A stretch of DNA of 64,000 bases from JAWXUC01 sp044432975 (GCA_044432975.1 JAWXUC010000001.1:1-64000); one strand, 5' to 3'. Numbered from the stretch's first letter, positions 52,408-62,055 are shown. Numbers and translations: made by a program. The notes: generated from the sequence alone by a model not told the origin.

Positions 52408-53685
52408 ATGGCAGAACAACTAGAAACAGAAAAGCATTTATTAGAAACATTAGACAGGATTTCAAAAAATTCATCTAAGTATGATGCTATCTATATAAAT
52501 ATTTCAAAATTACAGCCCAAAAACAGGCACCCTAGATTTATCAACGTATTAGCAAAGCTATTTGATGGACTTGTTGGCGCGTCAATGGGGTCATTTTTTA
52601 CTTTATCTAATGGCGATTTTGTAATTTTAGGTTCAAAAATACATCCAGAAAAAATAAACAAAACAATTGAAGATTTAAAAAGTTCTATGAGTAATGACCC
52701 TATTATTCACACAACAGAAAATTCATCTTTTATAAAAATTTATAACTTTCCAGATGATTTAGCATCATTATATGTTAAAATAACCTCAATTATTACAATG
52801 TATAGCAACTCTACAGAAACTATTCCTGTTAAAAAAAATCTTGAAAATTATCAGGTTGATGCTGTTGTTGAAAAATTCAAAACTATTGATTTCAAAAAAA
52901 TAATAAAAAAACAAAGTGTTATAAAAATTATTTCAGCAAACCAATTCAACTTAATGTCTCAAGAATTTTTTATCGCCTTAAAAGACTTAAACTCTGCAAT
53001 ATCAGAGAACATTAACATTGCATCAAACAAATGGATGTTTATTTATTTAACAGAAATCATAGATAAAATATTCTTAAGCAACCTAACATTTTCAAACATA
53101 AAAAAAATTCCAAATGAAATAAGTTTAAATCTTAGTTTTGCAACTATATTTTCTGATGAATTTCAAGAATTTATTCAAAACAAACTCCCTTTAGAAACAT
53201 CTCTAATAATAGAAGTAAAATTAATGGAAGTTTTTAATAATTTAGACTTATATTTCAAAGCTAAAGACTTTTTACATAATTCTAATCACAAAATATTAAT
53301 AGATCAAATAACACCTAGCATATTAAAGACCATAAACTTTGAAAACTTAAAACCAGATTATATAAAATTATTCTGGGAACCACTAATGGAATTTGATACA
53401 GACAATCAAATTGTAAAAAACATTGTAAAAGAATTAAGCACAAACAATGTAATCTTAGCAAAAAGCAATGACCCCAAAGCATTAAAATGGGGCATGAGCC
53501 ATGGTATTACATGTTTTCAAGGGCCATACATTGATGAAATTGAAAATGCTCTAATCAAATCAACCTGCCCCAATGCTAAAATTTGTAGTAATAACGACTG
53601 TTTAAAAAGAAGAAAAATAATCAGCGGAAAGTTCAAAGATGAATGTCAATATCCAAATATTTTAGAAACATTATTGAAAGGATAA
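52408..53685 (+). CDS. degenerate GGDEF/EAL protein, copy 1
   Basis: A 425-residue soluble protein. The C-terminal part follows the EAL-domain path: ISLNLSFATIFSDEFQEFI, LIIEVKLMEVF, HKILIDQITPSIL where active enzymes have DDFG, DYIKLFW keeping a lysine, and ITCFQGPYI for QGYY. The catalytic acidic residues are lost, so c-di-GMP hydrolysis is unlikely. The N-terminal part (about 15-110) loosely resembles a decayed GGDEF/PAS-type domain (FFTLSNGDFVIL). The end carries a cysteine cluster (CPNAKICSNNDC). It may bind c-di-GMP or act as a scaffold. Confidence 0.65.
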   Translation: MAEQLETEKHLLETLDRISKNSSKYDAIYINISKLQPKNRHPRFINVLAKLFDGLVGASMGSFFTLSNGDFVILGSKIHPEKINKTIEDLKSSMSNDPIIHTTENSSFIKIYNFPDDLASLYVKITSIITMYSNSTETIPVKKNLENYQVDAVVEKFKTIDFKKIIKKQSVIKIISANQFNLMSQEFFIALKDLNSAISENINIASNKWMFIYLTEIIDKIFLSNLTFSNIKKIPNEISLNLSFATIFSDEFQEFIQNKLPLETSLIIEVKLMEVFNNLDLYFKAKDFLHNSNHKILIDQITPSILKTINFENLKPDYIKLFWEPLMEFDTDNQIVKNIVKELSTNNVILAKSNDPKALKWGMSHGITCFQGPYIDEIENALIKSTCPNAKICSNNDCLKRRKIISGKFKDECQYPNILETLLKG

Positions 53686-53688
53686 ACA

Positions 53689-54966
53689 ATGGCTTTATTT
53701 GCAACAAAAAAAGAAAACCCCATAATAAAAGAGAAACCTGTTTCTAAAAATATTCCTATCATTGATTACATAGATAGTCTTAATTTATCAACATCAAGTT
53801 ATATTGCATTATGCTTAAACACAAATAAATTAAAAAACCAAAATGAAGCATCTTTACAAAGACAGGCTTTATCAGAAACACTTGCTAACATCTGCAAAAA
53901 AATAAATAGCAAAAATTTCAGCTTACCTAATAAAACATCTATCATTATATTTGAAAAACAACATTTAGATGAAGTTATTTCAACTTTGCTAAAAATGAGT
54001 TTTGTGTTCTCAGATGAACCAATAATGCAAAATATTGCAGACATAAACAATTCTGAGTTTATAAACCCATTCAAGCTTCCTGAAAAAATAGATGACTTAA
54101 AAGAATTAATCTCCGTATCAATGAGCACAACAATCAACAAAAGTAAAGATTTTGTAAACCCAGCTCTTTTAAATACAGGCTTAACCAATACACAAACAGC
54201 TCCAAAAAAATTCAAAAAAAGCTTAAGCCCATCAATATTAACAAAATTACAATCTATATTAAACAGCACAGATTTTGCCAGCTTAATCAGAAGACAATCT
54301 ATCTGCGCAATTATTGGAAAATCAACACCTCAAGTATTGTTTGATGAAGTTTTTGTATCTATTCCAGATATGAGAGACACATTTTTACCAGATGTTGACT
54401 TAATAACCAACCCTTGGTTATTTCAGGCCCTAACAGAAACATTAGACAAAGGTGTATTAAATAACATTTCTAGAAGAGAAGATAGCTTTTTAACAAGCAA
54501 TTTCAGCCTTAACCTTAATATAGAAACAATTTTATCTGATACTTTTTTAGAATTTGATAACAATATTAACCCTCAAGTAAGATCAACAATTGTCCTAGAA
54601 GTTCAACTAGTAGATATATTTAGCGACATGAGAGCATATAATCTTGCAAAAACATTAGCTCATTCAAGAGGTTATAAAATATGTATTGACGGCATTACCG
54701 TAGATAAAATAAAATACTTAAACCAAACCGCTTTTGAAGCAGATTTTATTAAAGTTATCTGGGCTCCAAACTTAAAAGAAACCTTAGAAAAAGAAGACCA
54801 TTTTTCTCATTATGACAACAAATCCCAAAGAGCAAAATTCATAATATGTAGAGTAGATGATAACGAAGCAATTGAAGTTGGCAACGACCTTGACATTAAT
54901 TTTTACCAAGGACGTTACGTTCAAAAAATATTATCTCAGCAATCTAAAAAAATGTATATAATTTAA
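53689..54966 (+). CDS. degenerate GGDEF/EAL protein, copy 2
   Basis: A paralogue of the preceding gene, also 425 residues, three bases downstream. The EAL-like half has FSLNLNIETILSDTFLEFD, TIVLEVQLVDIF, YKICIDGITVDKI, DFIKVIW and INFYQGRYVQK, again lacking the catalytic EAL and DDFG residues. The first 180 residues are diverged from copy 1. The tail lacks the cysteine cluster. The pair probably works together as a receptor or adaptor. Its stop codon overlaps that of htpG on the opposite strand. Confidence 0.65.
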   Translation: MALFATKKENPIIKEKPVSKNIPIIDYIDSLNLSTSSYIALCLNTNKLKNQNEASLQRQALSETLANICKKINSKNFSLPNKTSIIIFEKQHLDEVISTLLKMSFVFSDEPIMQNIADINNSEFINPFKLPEKIDDLKELISVSMSTTINKSKDFVNPALLNTGLTNTQTAPKKFKKSLSPSILTKLQSILNSTDFASLIRRQSICAIIGKSTPQVLFDEVFVSIPDMRDTFLPDVDLITNPWLFQALTETLDKGVLNNISRREDSFLTSNFSLNLNIETILSDTFLEFDNNINPQVRSTIVLEVQLVDIFSDMRAYNLAKTLAHSRGYKICIDGITVDKIKYLNQTAFEADFIKVIWAPNLKETLEKEDHFSHYDNKSQRAKFIICRVDDNEAIEVGNDLDINFYQGRYVQKILSQQSKKMYII

Positions 54967-56771
54967 AAAGCATTCGCCACTAAAGATATAAATTCAGAAC
55001 CATTTTTAATAGGCTCACCTTCTGCAATTTTAGCTAAATCTAAAATTATTTTAGCCTGACTATTAAAATTATCACCATTAAGATTATCACTCATTTTTAT
55101 AATAAGATTATGATAAGGATTAATCTCTAAAACACGACTACTTTCAAACATCATTTGTTGTCCATTAGCCTTCATTAATCTTTCTAAATAAAGACTCATT
55201 TGCCCATTATTTGCTCTTATTAAAGCAGGAGATGTTACCAAATTTTCTGTTGCCTTAACTTCTAAAACTTCACCATTATAAAATTCTAAAAGTTTTTCAC
55301 AAAGTTCTTTAAGTTTTGCATCTTCAACTTTTTTTGCATCTCTTGCAATATTTAAATCTAAATTTGCATTAAAAATGTTTTTAAAAACATAGCCCTTATA
55401 AGAAGAAAATGTTTGAATCCAAAATTCATCAATTGGATCAGAAAACAACAAAACTTCAATATTATTAGCTTTAAATATTTCCAACTGAGGATTATTAAAC
55501 AAAATCTCTTTATTTTCACCACTTGTAAAATAAATTTCTTTTTTATCCCCTGCCCTAGAAATATATTCATCTAAAGAAGTAAATTCATCTTTAGAATTTG
55601 TAGAATAAAAACGAGATAACTTTGCTATTGTTTCTTTATTAACAACATCTTCATACAAACCTTCCTTAAATGCTGTTCCAAAATTATTCCAAAACAATTT
55701 ATAAGCTTCTTTATCATTTGATTTCTTTTCTAGCTCTTTTAAAATTCTATTTGTTACAGAACTTTTTATTTTATCTAGCAATACATTTTCTTGCAACATT
55801 TCACGAGAAATATTTAATGGCAAATCAGAACTATCAATAACTCCATCAACAAATCTCAAATAATTAGGGATTAAACCTTCAACCTTATCAGATATAAAAA
55901 CTTTATTTACATAAAGCTTCAAGCCTCTTTTATTATCTGGTTGAAACAAATTAACAGGTCTAGTTGATGGCACATACAACAAACCACTATATTCTTGCGC
56001 TCCCTCAACCTTAAAATGAAGAGTTAACCAAGGGTCATCAAAATTTTTAGTAATATGTTGATAAAAATCTTTATATTGTTTTTCTGTTACTTCTGCTTTA
56101 GATTTCGCCCAAATAGCAGATGAAGAGTTAACTTGCTCTTCTCCATTTTCTCCTAAATCTAAAAATATTGGATAATTAATATGATCAGAATAAGTTTTAA
56201 TAATATTACGCAAATAAACAGTCTCAAAATAATCTTTTGCATCATCTTTTAGGTATAATTTAATTTCGCTACCATTATTTTCTTTAATTGCATCAACAAT
56301 TTCAAAAGTCCCAAATCCTTCAGAGTGCCATAAATAAGCGCTGTCTTCACCTGCTTTTTTAGTTAAAACCTCAACTTTATTTGCCACCATAAAAGCAGAA
56401 TAAAAACCAACACCAAATTGTCCAATTAAATCAACAGTGCTTGAGTTTTCACTAGCATTAGCAACAAAATCTGCAGTACCTGATTTTGCAATCGTTCCAA
56501 GATGATTAATTAAGTCATCTTTATTCATGCCTATTCCGTTATCAGATATTGTTAAAGTTTTTTCTTTTTCATCTGCTTTAATAACAATCTTAAAGCCTCC
56601 TTTAGGTCCTTTTAATTCAGGATTAATTAAAGCCATATATTTAAGCTTATCACAAGCATCTGAAGCATTTGAAACAAGTTCTCTTAAAAAAATTTGTTTT
56701 TCAGAATAAAGTGAGTTAACCACAATATTTAAAAGTTTTTGCACTTCTGCTTTAAATTTAATTTTGCTCAT
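54963..56771 (-). CDS. htpG: chaperone HtpG (Hsp90)
   Basis: A cytoplasmic ATP-dependent chaperone dimer. The GHKL ATPase domain shows LVSNASDACDKLKY, SDNGIGMNKDDLI, GTIAKSGTADF and GQFGVGFYSAFMVA. The middle domain has LYVNKVFISD and PLNISREMLQE. The C-terminal dimerisation region ends ISLVANAF. Its 602 residues are typical. It is convergent with the EAL-like pair, sharing a few bases at the stop codons. AGGAGA precedes the ATG. Confidence 0.97.
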   Translation of the reverse strand: MSKIKFKAEVQKLLNIVVNSLYSEKQIFLRELVSNASDACDKLKYMALINPELKGPKGGFKIVIKADEKEKTLTISDNGIGMNKDDLINHLGTIAKSGTADFVANASENSSTVDLIGQFGVGFYSAFMVANKVEVLTKKAGEDSAYLWHSEGFGTFEIVDAIKENNGSEIKLYLKDDAKDYFETVYLRNIIKTYSDHINYPIFLDLGENGEEQVNSSSAIWAKSKAEVTEKQYKDFYQHITKNFDDPWLTLHFKVEGAQEYSGLLYVPSTRPVNLFQPDNKRGLKLYVNKVFISDKVEGLIPNYLRFVDGVIDSSDLPLNISREMLQENVLLDKIKSSVTNRILKELEKKSNDKEAYKLFWNNFGTAFKEGLYEDVVNKETIAKLSRFYSTNSKDEFTSLDEYISRAGDKKEIYFTSGENKEILFNNPQLEIFKANNIEVLLFSDPIDEFWIQTFSSYKGYVFKNIFNANLDLNIARDAKKVEDAKLKELCEKLLEFYNGEVLEVKATENLVTSPALIRANNGQMSLYLERLMKANGQQMMFESSRVLEINPYHNLIIKMSDNLNGDNFNSQAKIILDLAKIAEGEPIKNGSEFISLVANAF

Positions 56772-56824
56772 AAAAAAATCTCCTTATCTTATAGATAGGG
56801 AGATTTATAAAAAATTGCAAGTAG

Positions 56825-57145
56825 TTAAGAAATTATTTCAACAGGAAGACTATCAACCAATTCCATATTAGCATAATAAGCCTGAGTAATATTTTCATTT
56901 AAGCTTTCAACAACCATAACACTATGAAGACTTGCTAACAAACCTCGAACATCTTCATTTATATAGTCAAGGATTATATCTTGTGCAGGGTTTCTTTTTA
57001 AGATAGCATGTTCCTTCCCATCATAAAGAATTCGAGGATCAGGATACTTTTGAGGCTCATCAGATTTAGCATTTATATAAAAATACAAACGACCTTCAGG
57101 ATCTTCTGCAATAACATAAGCTTTCTCATTAAACAAATCGCTCAC
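56825..57145 (-). CDS. hypothetical acidic protein
   Basis: A 106-residue acidic protein without recognised domain. Its start is GTG overlapping the stop of the gene upstream (GTGA), which argues for real coupling. No signal peptide. Strands such as EGRLYFYINAKSD and a central helix (VRGLLASLHSVMVVESL) suggest a compact fold. Confidence 0.6.
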   Translation of the reverse strand: MSDLFNEKAYVIAEDPEGRLYFYINAKSDEPQKYPDPRILYDGKEHAILKRNPAQDIILDYINEDVRGLLASLHSVMVVESLNENITQAYYANMELVDSLPVEIIS

Positions 57146-57411
57146 CTAACATTTCCTTTCATCAAAGTTTCAACCGCAACTCTAGCACCAACTTCAACAC
57201 CTTTCATCAAAATAGGTTTTACATATTCACCTATACTTTGAATTGTCTTTTTTGCAGTATTAATAAACTTACGAGTAGCAATTCTACCTTTAGGAGTTTC
57301 ACACTCAGCGCCTGAGGGATAATACTTCATTTGAGAAACATCAATTTTAGAAAAATCAACTTTTTCTCTATTTAACGCAAACCCTTTATTTTGTGTTTCA
57401 TTATTTCCCAT
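57142..57411 (-). CDS. hypothetical basic protein
   Basis: An 89-residue basic protein of unknown function. The C-terminal half is helical with alternating Lys/Thr and small residues (KFINTAKKTIQSIGEYVKP), ending GARVAVETLMKGNVR. It is coupled to the acidic protein downstream; an acid/base pair of small overlapping genes could form a complex. AAGGAGAAA precedes the start. No toxin or antitoxin domain is recognisable. Confidence 0.6.
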   Translation of the reverse strand: MGNNETQNKGFALNREKVDFSKIDVSQMKYYPSGAECETPKGRIATRKFINTAKKTIQSIGEYVKPILMKGVEVGARVAVETLMKGNVR

Positions 57412-57470
57412 ATCTTTTCTCCTTATATAATATATTCAATTATAGTGCAAATTGACAAAAAAGTCAATCA

Positions 57471-59822
57471 TTAAAATATATATTTCTTAAAACCTCTCTC
57501 GCCAAAAAACGAAGGCAAAATCAAACCATTAACATTTTTATCAAACATAACTAAAGAAAAAGGAGGTTTATAAACATCAAATTTTTTCATATATTTTATT
57601 GCTTCTAAGTTATATGGCAAATTTATAACATTTATACCTAAACCAGAAACTCTATCTTTATTATAATTTAGAATAAAATTATCAAACTTACAAGACATAC
57701 ACCAATTAGGTATCACCCTTACCCATGGCCTTTCAACATTTGCAATATCCACAGTAACTTCTTTTATATTTAATCTCACAAAAAACAAACAAAAAACCAA
57801 CAAAATAAGCGCGATAAACGTTACTTTATTCTTATATAAATTTACAGCATCTTTTGTGTTTTGATTATTTACTTCAATAAAATACTTAACCTTAGAATAA
57901 AATTTAAACATAGCAAAAACAAATATCACCACAAAAAACATCGACCAACTTTGTAAAGACAATAAAAGCCACAAAATTGTAAACAATAAAGCAATATTAA
58001 CTAAATTCGCAATAGCTGATAATGTTTCAGAAGGCTTAGGTAATATCTTTATTAAATTTGGATAAATCAAAAAAAGAAAATAAGGAAGCAAAAACCCCAA
58101 GCCCAAATAAAAGTAATTAGGATTTTCAAATAACAATTTATTTGTTGACAAACCCCAAAGCATTACAACAAAAAAACCATAAAAAACACTCTTAAACTTT
58201 AAGTTATATCTAACCCAACCCAACCTAACAACAACCAGCATCATCAACATTGCAATCACTGTTATTAAATAAAAACTATTAGATAACCAAATCCCCCAAA
58301 AAGGAAGTCTTAAAACAACAAAAACACCCACAGAAAACCAAGCTAAAACAGAAAGACAATACACAATCAACTCTTTTCTAGCTTTTTTCTTATCATTAGG
58401 CAAAGAATATAAAACAAAAAATAACAAAACAAACATCCATGGATAAAAATTTATATAAAAACCTGTTTTTAAAGTTTTCATAAAAAAGTCATCTGTTTTT
58501 TGTATTTTTTCCTTATATATCCCATAATTAAAATTATCAATATAAACCATAATTTCAAGTTCATCGTCAACAAGTTCGCCATCTGGTTTAAAAACAGCAG
58601 AAAATCCATCATTGGTTATTTTTATTGTAGGCAAAAAAGTTTTTTGATTAAGAAGATAAACATAAGTAATATTTTTTTTATAATCCTCATCAATATTTAC
58701 AACAATATCTCCATTTTCAGCCTTAAATACTTCTTTTACAATTCCATCATCAAAAGTTTCTATTTTTTTTGCATATTGATTTTGCAAAAACATTTTATAA
58801 GGACTACGCAAAGCAATTCCTGGTTCAAATTTAAGACTTAACTCAACCTTATCTTTCACACAACTTTCCACAGTACAAGCATCAAAACTTAACTGAACCC
58901 TTATAATCATTTCCTTTGAGTTATCCTTTGGATAAAAAACAATTGGCAGCGCAAAATTTCCAAAATAATAAAGACTACTCTTATTATTTTTTGTAAAAAT
59001 TGAAGGAGGAAAATAAGAAACTTCTGCTTTTTCAAGATTTTCAGAACCTTCAAAACTAAAATCTGGCTTATATAAAATTCCATAGCCCTCTTTAACATTA
59101 AAATGAACACCACCTAAAACTGGTTTTTTACCCATTTTAGTTACAGAACTCAACAATCTAAAAGAAACATCATCTCTTTTTAACCATGCAGAACTTTCTA
59201 AATTATTTTTTACTTCATCTTCAGCTTTTAAATCATTTGATTTATCACTTTTATTAAACCAGCTTCTATAATCAATATTAGCTATTTTCTTTCTAAAGGC
59301 ATCAAATTCATTCTGAGGTTCTATATCTTTAAAATCGTCCTCATACTTTTTTCTCATTACCTTAAAATTTTGCCTATCAAAAGAATAAGGAATAGTTCTT
59401 AAAAAATTATTTGTAACCAAAGGTTCTTCTGATTCCTTATATTCTGGTAATTTTGAAATTTTTTCTAACTCTTCATCAGAAAGTTCTCTAGGTTCTAAAG
59501 GCGGAGCAATAAACTTCATCTTAACATCATCATATATTTTTTTAACAGCACGAGAAGCTTTAATTGAGAATCTAATCCCCTTTTCAACCTTCAAAGCATC
59601 TTTATCAGACATCTTAAAATTATATTGAATATTATCAGAAAATTCCCGATCTATTTTATCTTCGGGCATTGCTTCATTTAATTGTTTTGAATAATCATAC
59701 AAATATTTAGCTTGCTCAAAAAAAGCTTTCTCAGAAAGATCTACTTTCTCATAAGATGCACTTTTTTCCTGAGCAAATAACAATGTTGGAAAAAAAATAA
59801 ATAAAAACAAAAATTTCTTCAT
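57471..59822 (-). CDS. DsbD/ScsB-like protein lacking membrane cysteines
   Basis: A 783-residue membrane protein in the order of DsbD/ScsB: signal peptide (FLFLFIFFPTLLFAQ), a periplasmic domain with a CTVESC pair, eight or so spans from about residue 455, and a C-terminal thioredoxin-like domain with the redox motif WCMSC. In active DsbD the first span carries a proline-cysteine (LTPCVLP-like) and a second span a matching cysteine. Here the equivalent reads INFYPWMFVLLF and the later LGFLLPYFLFLIYP also lacks cysteine. The electron path across the membrane therefore looks broken. The first 230 residues are a long helical, charged extension. Confidence 0.72.
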   Translation of the reverse strand: MKKFLFLFIFFPTLLFAQEKSASYEKVDLSEKAFFEQAKYLYDYSKQLNEAMPEDKIDREFSDNIQYNFKMSDKDALKVEKGIRFSIKASRAVKKIYDDVKMKFIAPPLEPRELSDEELEKISKLPEYKESEEPLVTNNFLRTIPYSFDRQNFKVMRKKYEDDFKDIEPQNEFDAFRKKIANIDYRSWFNKSDKSNDLKAEDEVKNNLESSAWLKRDDVSFRLLSSVTKMGKKPVLGGVHFNVKEGYGILYKPDFSFEGSENLEKAEVSYFPPSIFTKNNKSSLYYFGNFALPIVFYPKDNSKEMIIRVQLSFDACTVESCVKDKVELSLKFEPGIALRSPYKMFLQNQYAKKIETFDDGIVKEVFKAENGDIVVNIDEDYKKNITYVYLLNQKTFLPTIKITNDGFSAVFKPDGELVDDELEIMVYIDNFNYGIYKEKIQKTDDFFMKTLKTGFYINFYPWMFVLLFFVLYSLPNDKKKARKELIVYCLSVLAWFSVGVFVVLRLPFWGIWLSNSFYLITVIAMLMMLVVVRLGWVRYNLKFKSVFYGFFVVMLWGLSTNKLLFENPNYFYLGLGFLLPYFLFLIYPNLIKILPKPSETLSAIANLVNIALLFTILWLLLSLQSWSMFFVVIFVFAMFKFYSKVKYFIEVNNQNTKDAVNLYKNKVTFIALILLVFCLFFVRLNIKEVTVDIANVERPWVRVIPNWCMSCKFDNFILNYNKDRVSGLGINVINLPYNLEAIKYMKKFDVYKPPFSLVMFDKNVNGLILPSFFGERGFKKYIF

Positions 59823-59842
59823 ATTTCAACAATAAATTTAAT

Positions 59843-59871
59843 TTGACATATAGTCAATAATTTTATAGAAT
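59843..59871 (+). promoter_or_regulatory. yqgE promoter, leaderless start
   Basis: TTGACA (59843-59848) and TAGAAT (59866-59871), a 17-base spacer. Six bases separate the -10 from the ATG, so the mRNA begins at or beside the start codon. Confidence 0.65.
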
Positions 59872-59877
59872 TATACC

Positions 59878-60432
59878 ATGAGTTATTTAAGTGGAAAATG
59901 TTTAGTAGCAATGCCAGGCTTTGAAGACGATTTTTTTTCAACTAGCCTTATTTATATATGCTCTCATACACAAGAAGGTGCTTTTGGTTTTGTAATAAAC
60001 AAAGCAATTGACAATGTTTCTTTTGAAGACGTTGCCAAAGAACTTATAAATGTAAATACCAACAATTTAAAACAAGTTAACATATATAAAGGTGGTCCTT
60101 TAGATAAAGTCAGAGGCTTTGTTCTTCACTCAACAGATTACATGACCAAAGATAGTGTTGCAATTGATGAAAAATTTGCAGTATCCTCATCTTTAAATAT
60201 CATAAGTGATATCGCTCAAGAAAAAGGTCCTCAAAACAATCTTGTTGTTTTAGGTTACGCCTCTTGGAGTAACGGACAACTTGAAAATGAAATTAAAAAC
60301 AATAATTGGCTTGTTATTGATGCAGATCAAGAGTTATTATTTAAAACACCAGATAAAGATAAATGGTTTAAAGCTTTTTCTAAATTAGGCTTAACCCCCA
60401 CAGAAATATCATTAAACTACGGACACGCATAA
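59878..60432 (+). CDS. YqgE/AlgH family protein
   Basis: A 184-residue cytoplasmic protein of the UPF0301 (YqgE/AlgH) family. Family features are clear: SYLSGKCLVAMPGFEDDFFS at the N terminus, AFGFVINKAI, a VYxGGP-like YKGGPLDKVRGFVLHS segment and LGYASWSNGQLENEI. Biochemical function is not established, although AlgH was named from alginate regulation in Pseudomonas. It has a leaderless-type promoter. It stands between the DsbD-like gene and flbT, with a shared terminator region after it. Confidence 0.92.
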   Translation: MSYLSGKCLVAMPGFEDDFFSTSLIYICSHTQEGAFGFVINKAIDNVSFEDVAKELINVNTNNLKQVNIYKGGPLDKVRGFVLHSTDYMTKDSVAIDEKFAVSSSLNIISDIAQEKGPQNNLVVLGYASWSNGQLENEIKNNNWLVIDADQELLFKTPDKDKWFKAFSKLGLTPTEISLNYGHA

Positions 60433-60464
60433 AAAAACTGCCCTAAAAAAGGACAGCTTTTCAT
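60433..60464 (-). terminator. flbT terminator
   Basis: Minus strand AGCTGTCCT/AGGGCAGTT with a T-rich loop and a trailing T run. It lies between two convergent genes and could serve both. Confidence 0.7.
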
Positions 60465-60478
60465 TTAAATAAAATGAT

Positions 60479-60871
60479 CTAAACCCCAAGTAAAGCTCCA
60501 AAAGATTCAGCTTCTTTTTTAACCAAAGCATCTGCACTTTTCAACGCTTCATAATAACTTGTTCTTAAAATTTTCTCGTTAATTTCATCAACTAATGGAG
60601 ACAAACTTGGCGCAGCTTCTTTAATGTCTTTTACATACTCAATATAAATTTTTTGTAAAGTTCTATTTCCTTTACTCAAATACATTTGTTGAACAACTAA
60701 ATAAAGTCTTTTACAAGGAGTATTAGCATCTTCTTGTCTTAAAATAAATTTTTCTCTTAAAATTGGCACATCACCTTCAATATAAAATCTAGTTCTTTCT
60801 CCATCATTAGTGATTAATGCTTCACCAATAATAATACTTTCATGTGCTTTCAATTCAATTTTCAATGGCAT
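60479..60871 (-). CDS. flbT: flagellar regulator FlbT
   Basis: A 130-residue homologue of FlbT, the alphaproteobacterial post-transcriptional regulator that limits flagellin synthesis by acting on flagellin mRNA. The opening MPLKIELKAHESIIIGEALI and the RTRFYIEGDVPILREKFI segment match the family. No flagellin or other flagellar gene is near. FlbT is almost confined to alphaproteobacteria, so it is a useful marker. AGGAGAAT precedes the ATG. Confidence 0.88.
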   Translation of the reverse strand: MPLKIELKAHESIIIGEALITNDGERTRFYIEGDVPILREKFILRQEDANTPCKRLYLVVQQMYLSKGNRTLQKIYIEYVKDIKEAAPSLSPLVDEINEKILRTSYYEALKSADALVKKEAESFGALLGV

Positions 60872-60962
60872 TTATATTCTCCTTTAACATATAATATTGT
60901 CATAATTATATATCTATAGCAAAAGCTTGCAACTTTTTTTTTGAATAACCCACAACAAAAAG

Positions 60963-60990
60963 TTGCCAAATAACAAAAAACTGTTATTTT
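60963..60990 (+). promoter_or_regulatory. yejB promoter, leaderless start
   Basis: TTGCCA (60963-60968), a 16-base spacer, TATTTT (60985-60990), then only six bases to the ATG. No Shine-Dalgarno sequence. Confidence 0.6.
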
Positions 60991-60996
60991 AAGAAC

Positions 60997-62055
60997 ATGA
61001 AAAAATATATATTCAAACGTGTTAGCTTAATACCTTTAACCTTATTTGGCATATTGTTATTAAACTTTTTTATTATTCAATTAGCTCCTGGCGGGCCTGT
61101 TGAACAAACTTTAGCAAAGTATAGAGGACTAAACACCAACTCATCATTATCAAACACCTCTCAAATGCAAAATCAAAGCTCACAAAAATATCAAGGAGCA
61201 AGTGGAGTTTCTGAAGATTTAATCAAAAATTTAGAAAAACAATTTGGCTTCGACAAACCAGTTCATATAAGATTTTTAAAAATGATAAAAGATTACGCCA
61301 CCTTCAACCTTGGCACAAGCTTTTATTCCAATAAAAAAGTAAGTGATTTAATTATAGAAAAAATGCCCGTTTCAATATCTTTAGGTCTATGGTCAACACT
61401 TTTAATATATTTAATTTCAATACCTTTAGGCATTAAAAAAGCCATAAAAGACGGCACACAATTTGACCTATGGTCAAGTTTTGCAATCATTATTGGATCT
61501 GCTATTCCTGTATTTTTATTTGCCGTATTTTTAATCGTCTTTTTTGCAGGTGGCACATATTTTAATTGGTTTCCACTAAAAGGATTAACATCTCAAAATT
61601 TTGAAGAATTATCTTTATTAGGCAAAATTGCAGATTATTTCTGGCACATCACCCTACCCGTTATAGCCATGACAATTGGCGGTTTTGCAAGCCTTACAAT
61701 GTTAACAAAAAACTCTTTTTTAGATGAAATAAACAAACCCTATGTTATTACAGCCAAAGCCAAAGGATTATCAGAAAAAAAAGTATTATATAATCACGTT
61801 TTTAGAAACGCAATGCTAATAATAATATCTGGAATGCCTGCAATGTTTATAAAAATGCTATTCACAGGCTCATTATTAATAGAAATAATATTCTCTTTAA
61901 ACGGCTTAGGCTTAATGGGCTACAATGCAATTTTAAGCAGAGATTATCCCGTAATTTTTGGCACTCTTTACATTTTTGCTTTATTAGGCTTAATATTAAA
62001 ACTTATTTCAGATATAACATACAACCTAATAGACCCTAGAATAAAATTTGAATAA
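60997..62055 (+). CDS. yejB: peptide ABC transporter permease YejB-like
   Basis: An inner-membrane permease of the DppB/OppB group, closest in plan to YejB of the microcin C/peptide importer. Six spans are predicted. A long loop after the first span contains a serine/glutamine-rich stretch (about residues 48-66) typical of YejB. The EAA-type loop that contacts the ATPase is seen in YVITAKAKGLSEKKVLYNHV. Its length of 352 residues is normal. In most genomes yejA, yejE and yejF are adjacent, but here the next gene is unrelated, so partners must be elsewhere or lost. Confidence 0.88.
   Translation: MKKYIFKRVSLIPLTLFGILLLNFFIIQLAPGGPVEQTLAKYRGLNTNSSLSNTSQMQNQSSQKYQGASGVSEDLIKNLEKQFGFDKPVHIRFLKMIKDYATFNLGTSFYSNKKVSDLIIEKMPVSISLGLWSTLLIYLISIPLGIKKAIKDGTQFDLWSSFAIIIGSAIPVFLFAVFLIVFFAGGTYFNWFPLKGLTSQNFEELSLLGKIADYFWHITLPVIAMTIGGFASLTMLTKNSFLDEINKPYVITAKAKGLSEKKVLYNHVFRNAMLIIISGMPAMFIKMLFTGSLLIEIIFSLNGLGLMGYNAILSRDYPVIFGTLYIFALLGLILKLISDITYNLIDPRIKFE

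Noticed and set aside
57471..59822. Naming the gene dsbD or scsB outright
   Set aside because: Domain order fits, but the transmembrane cysteines required for that activity are missing, so a symbol would mislead.
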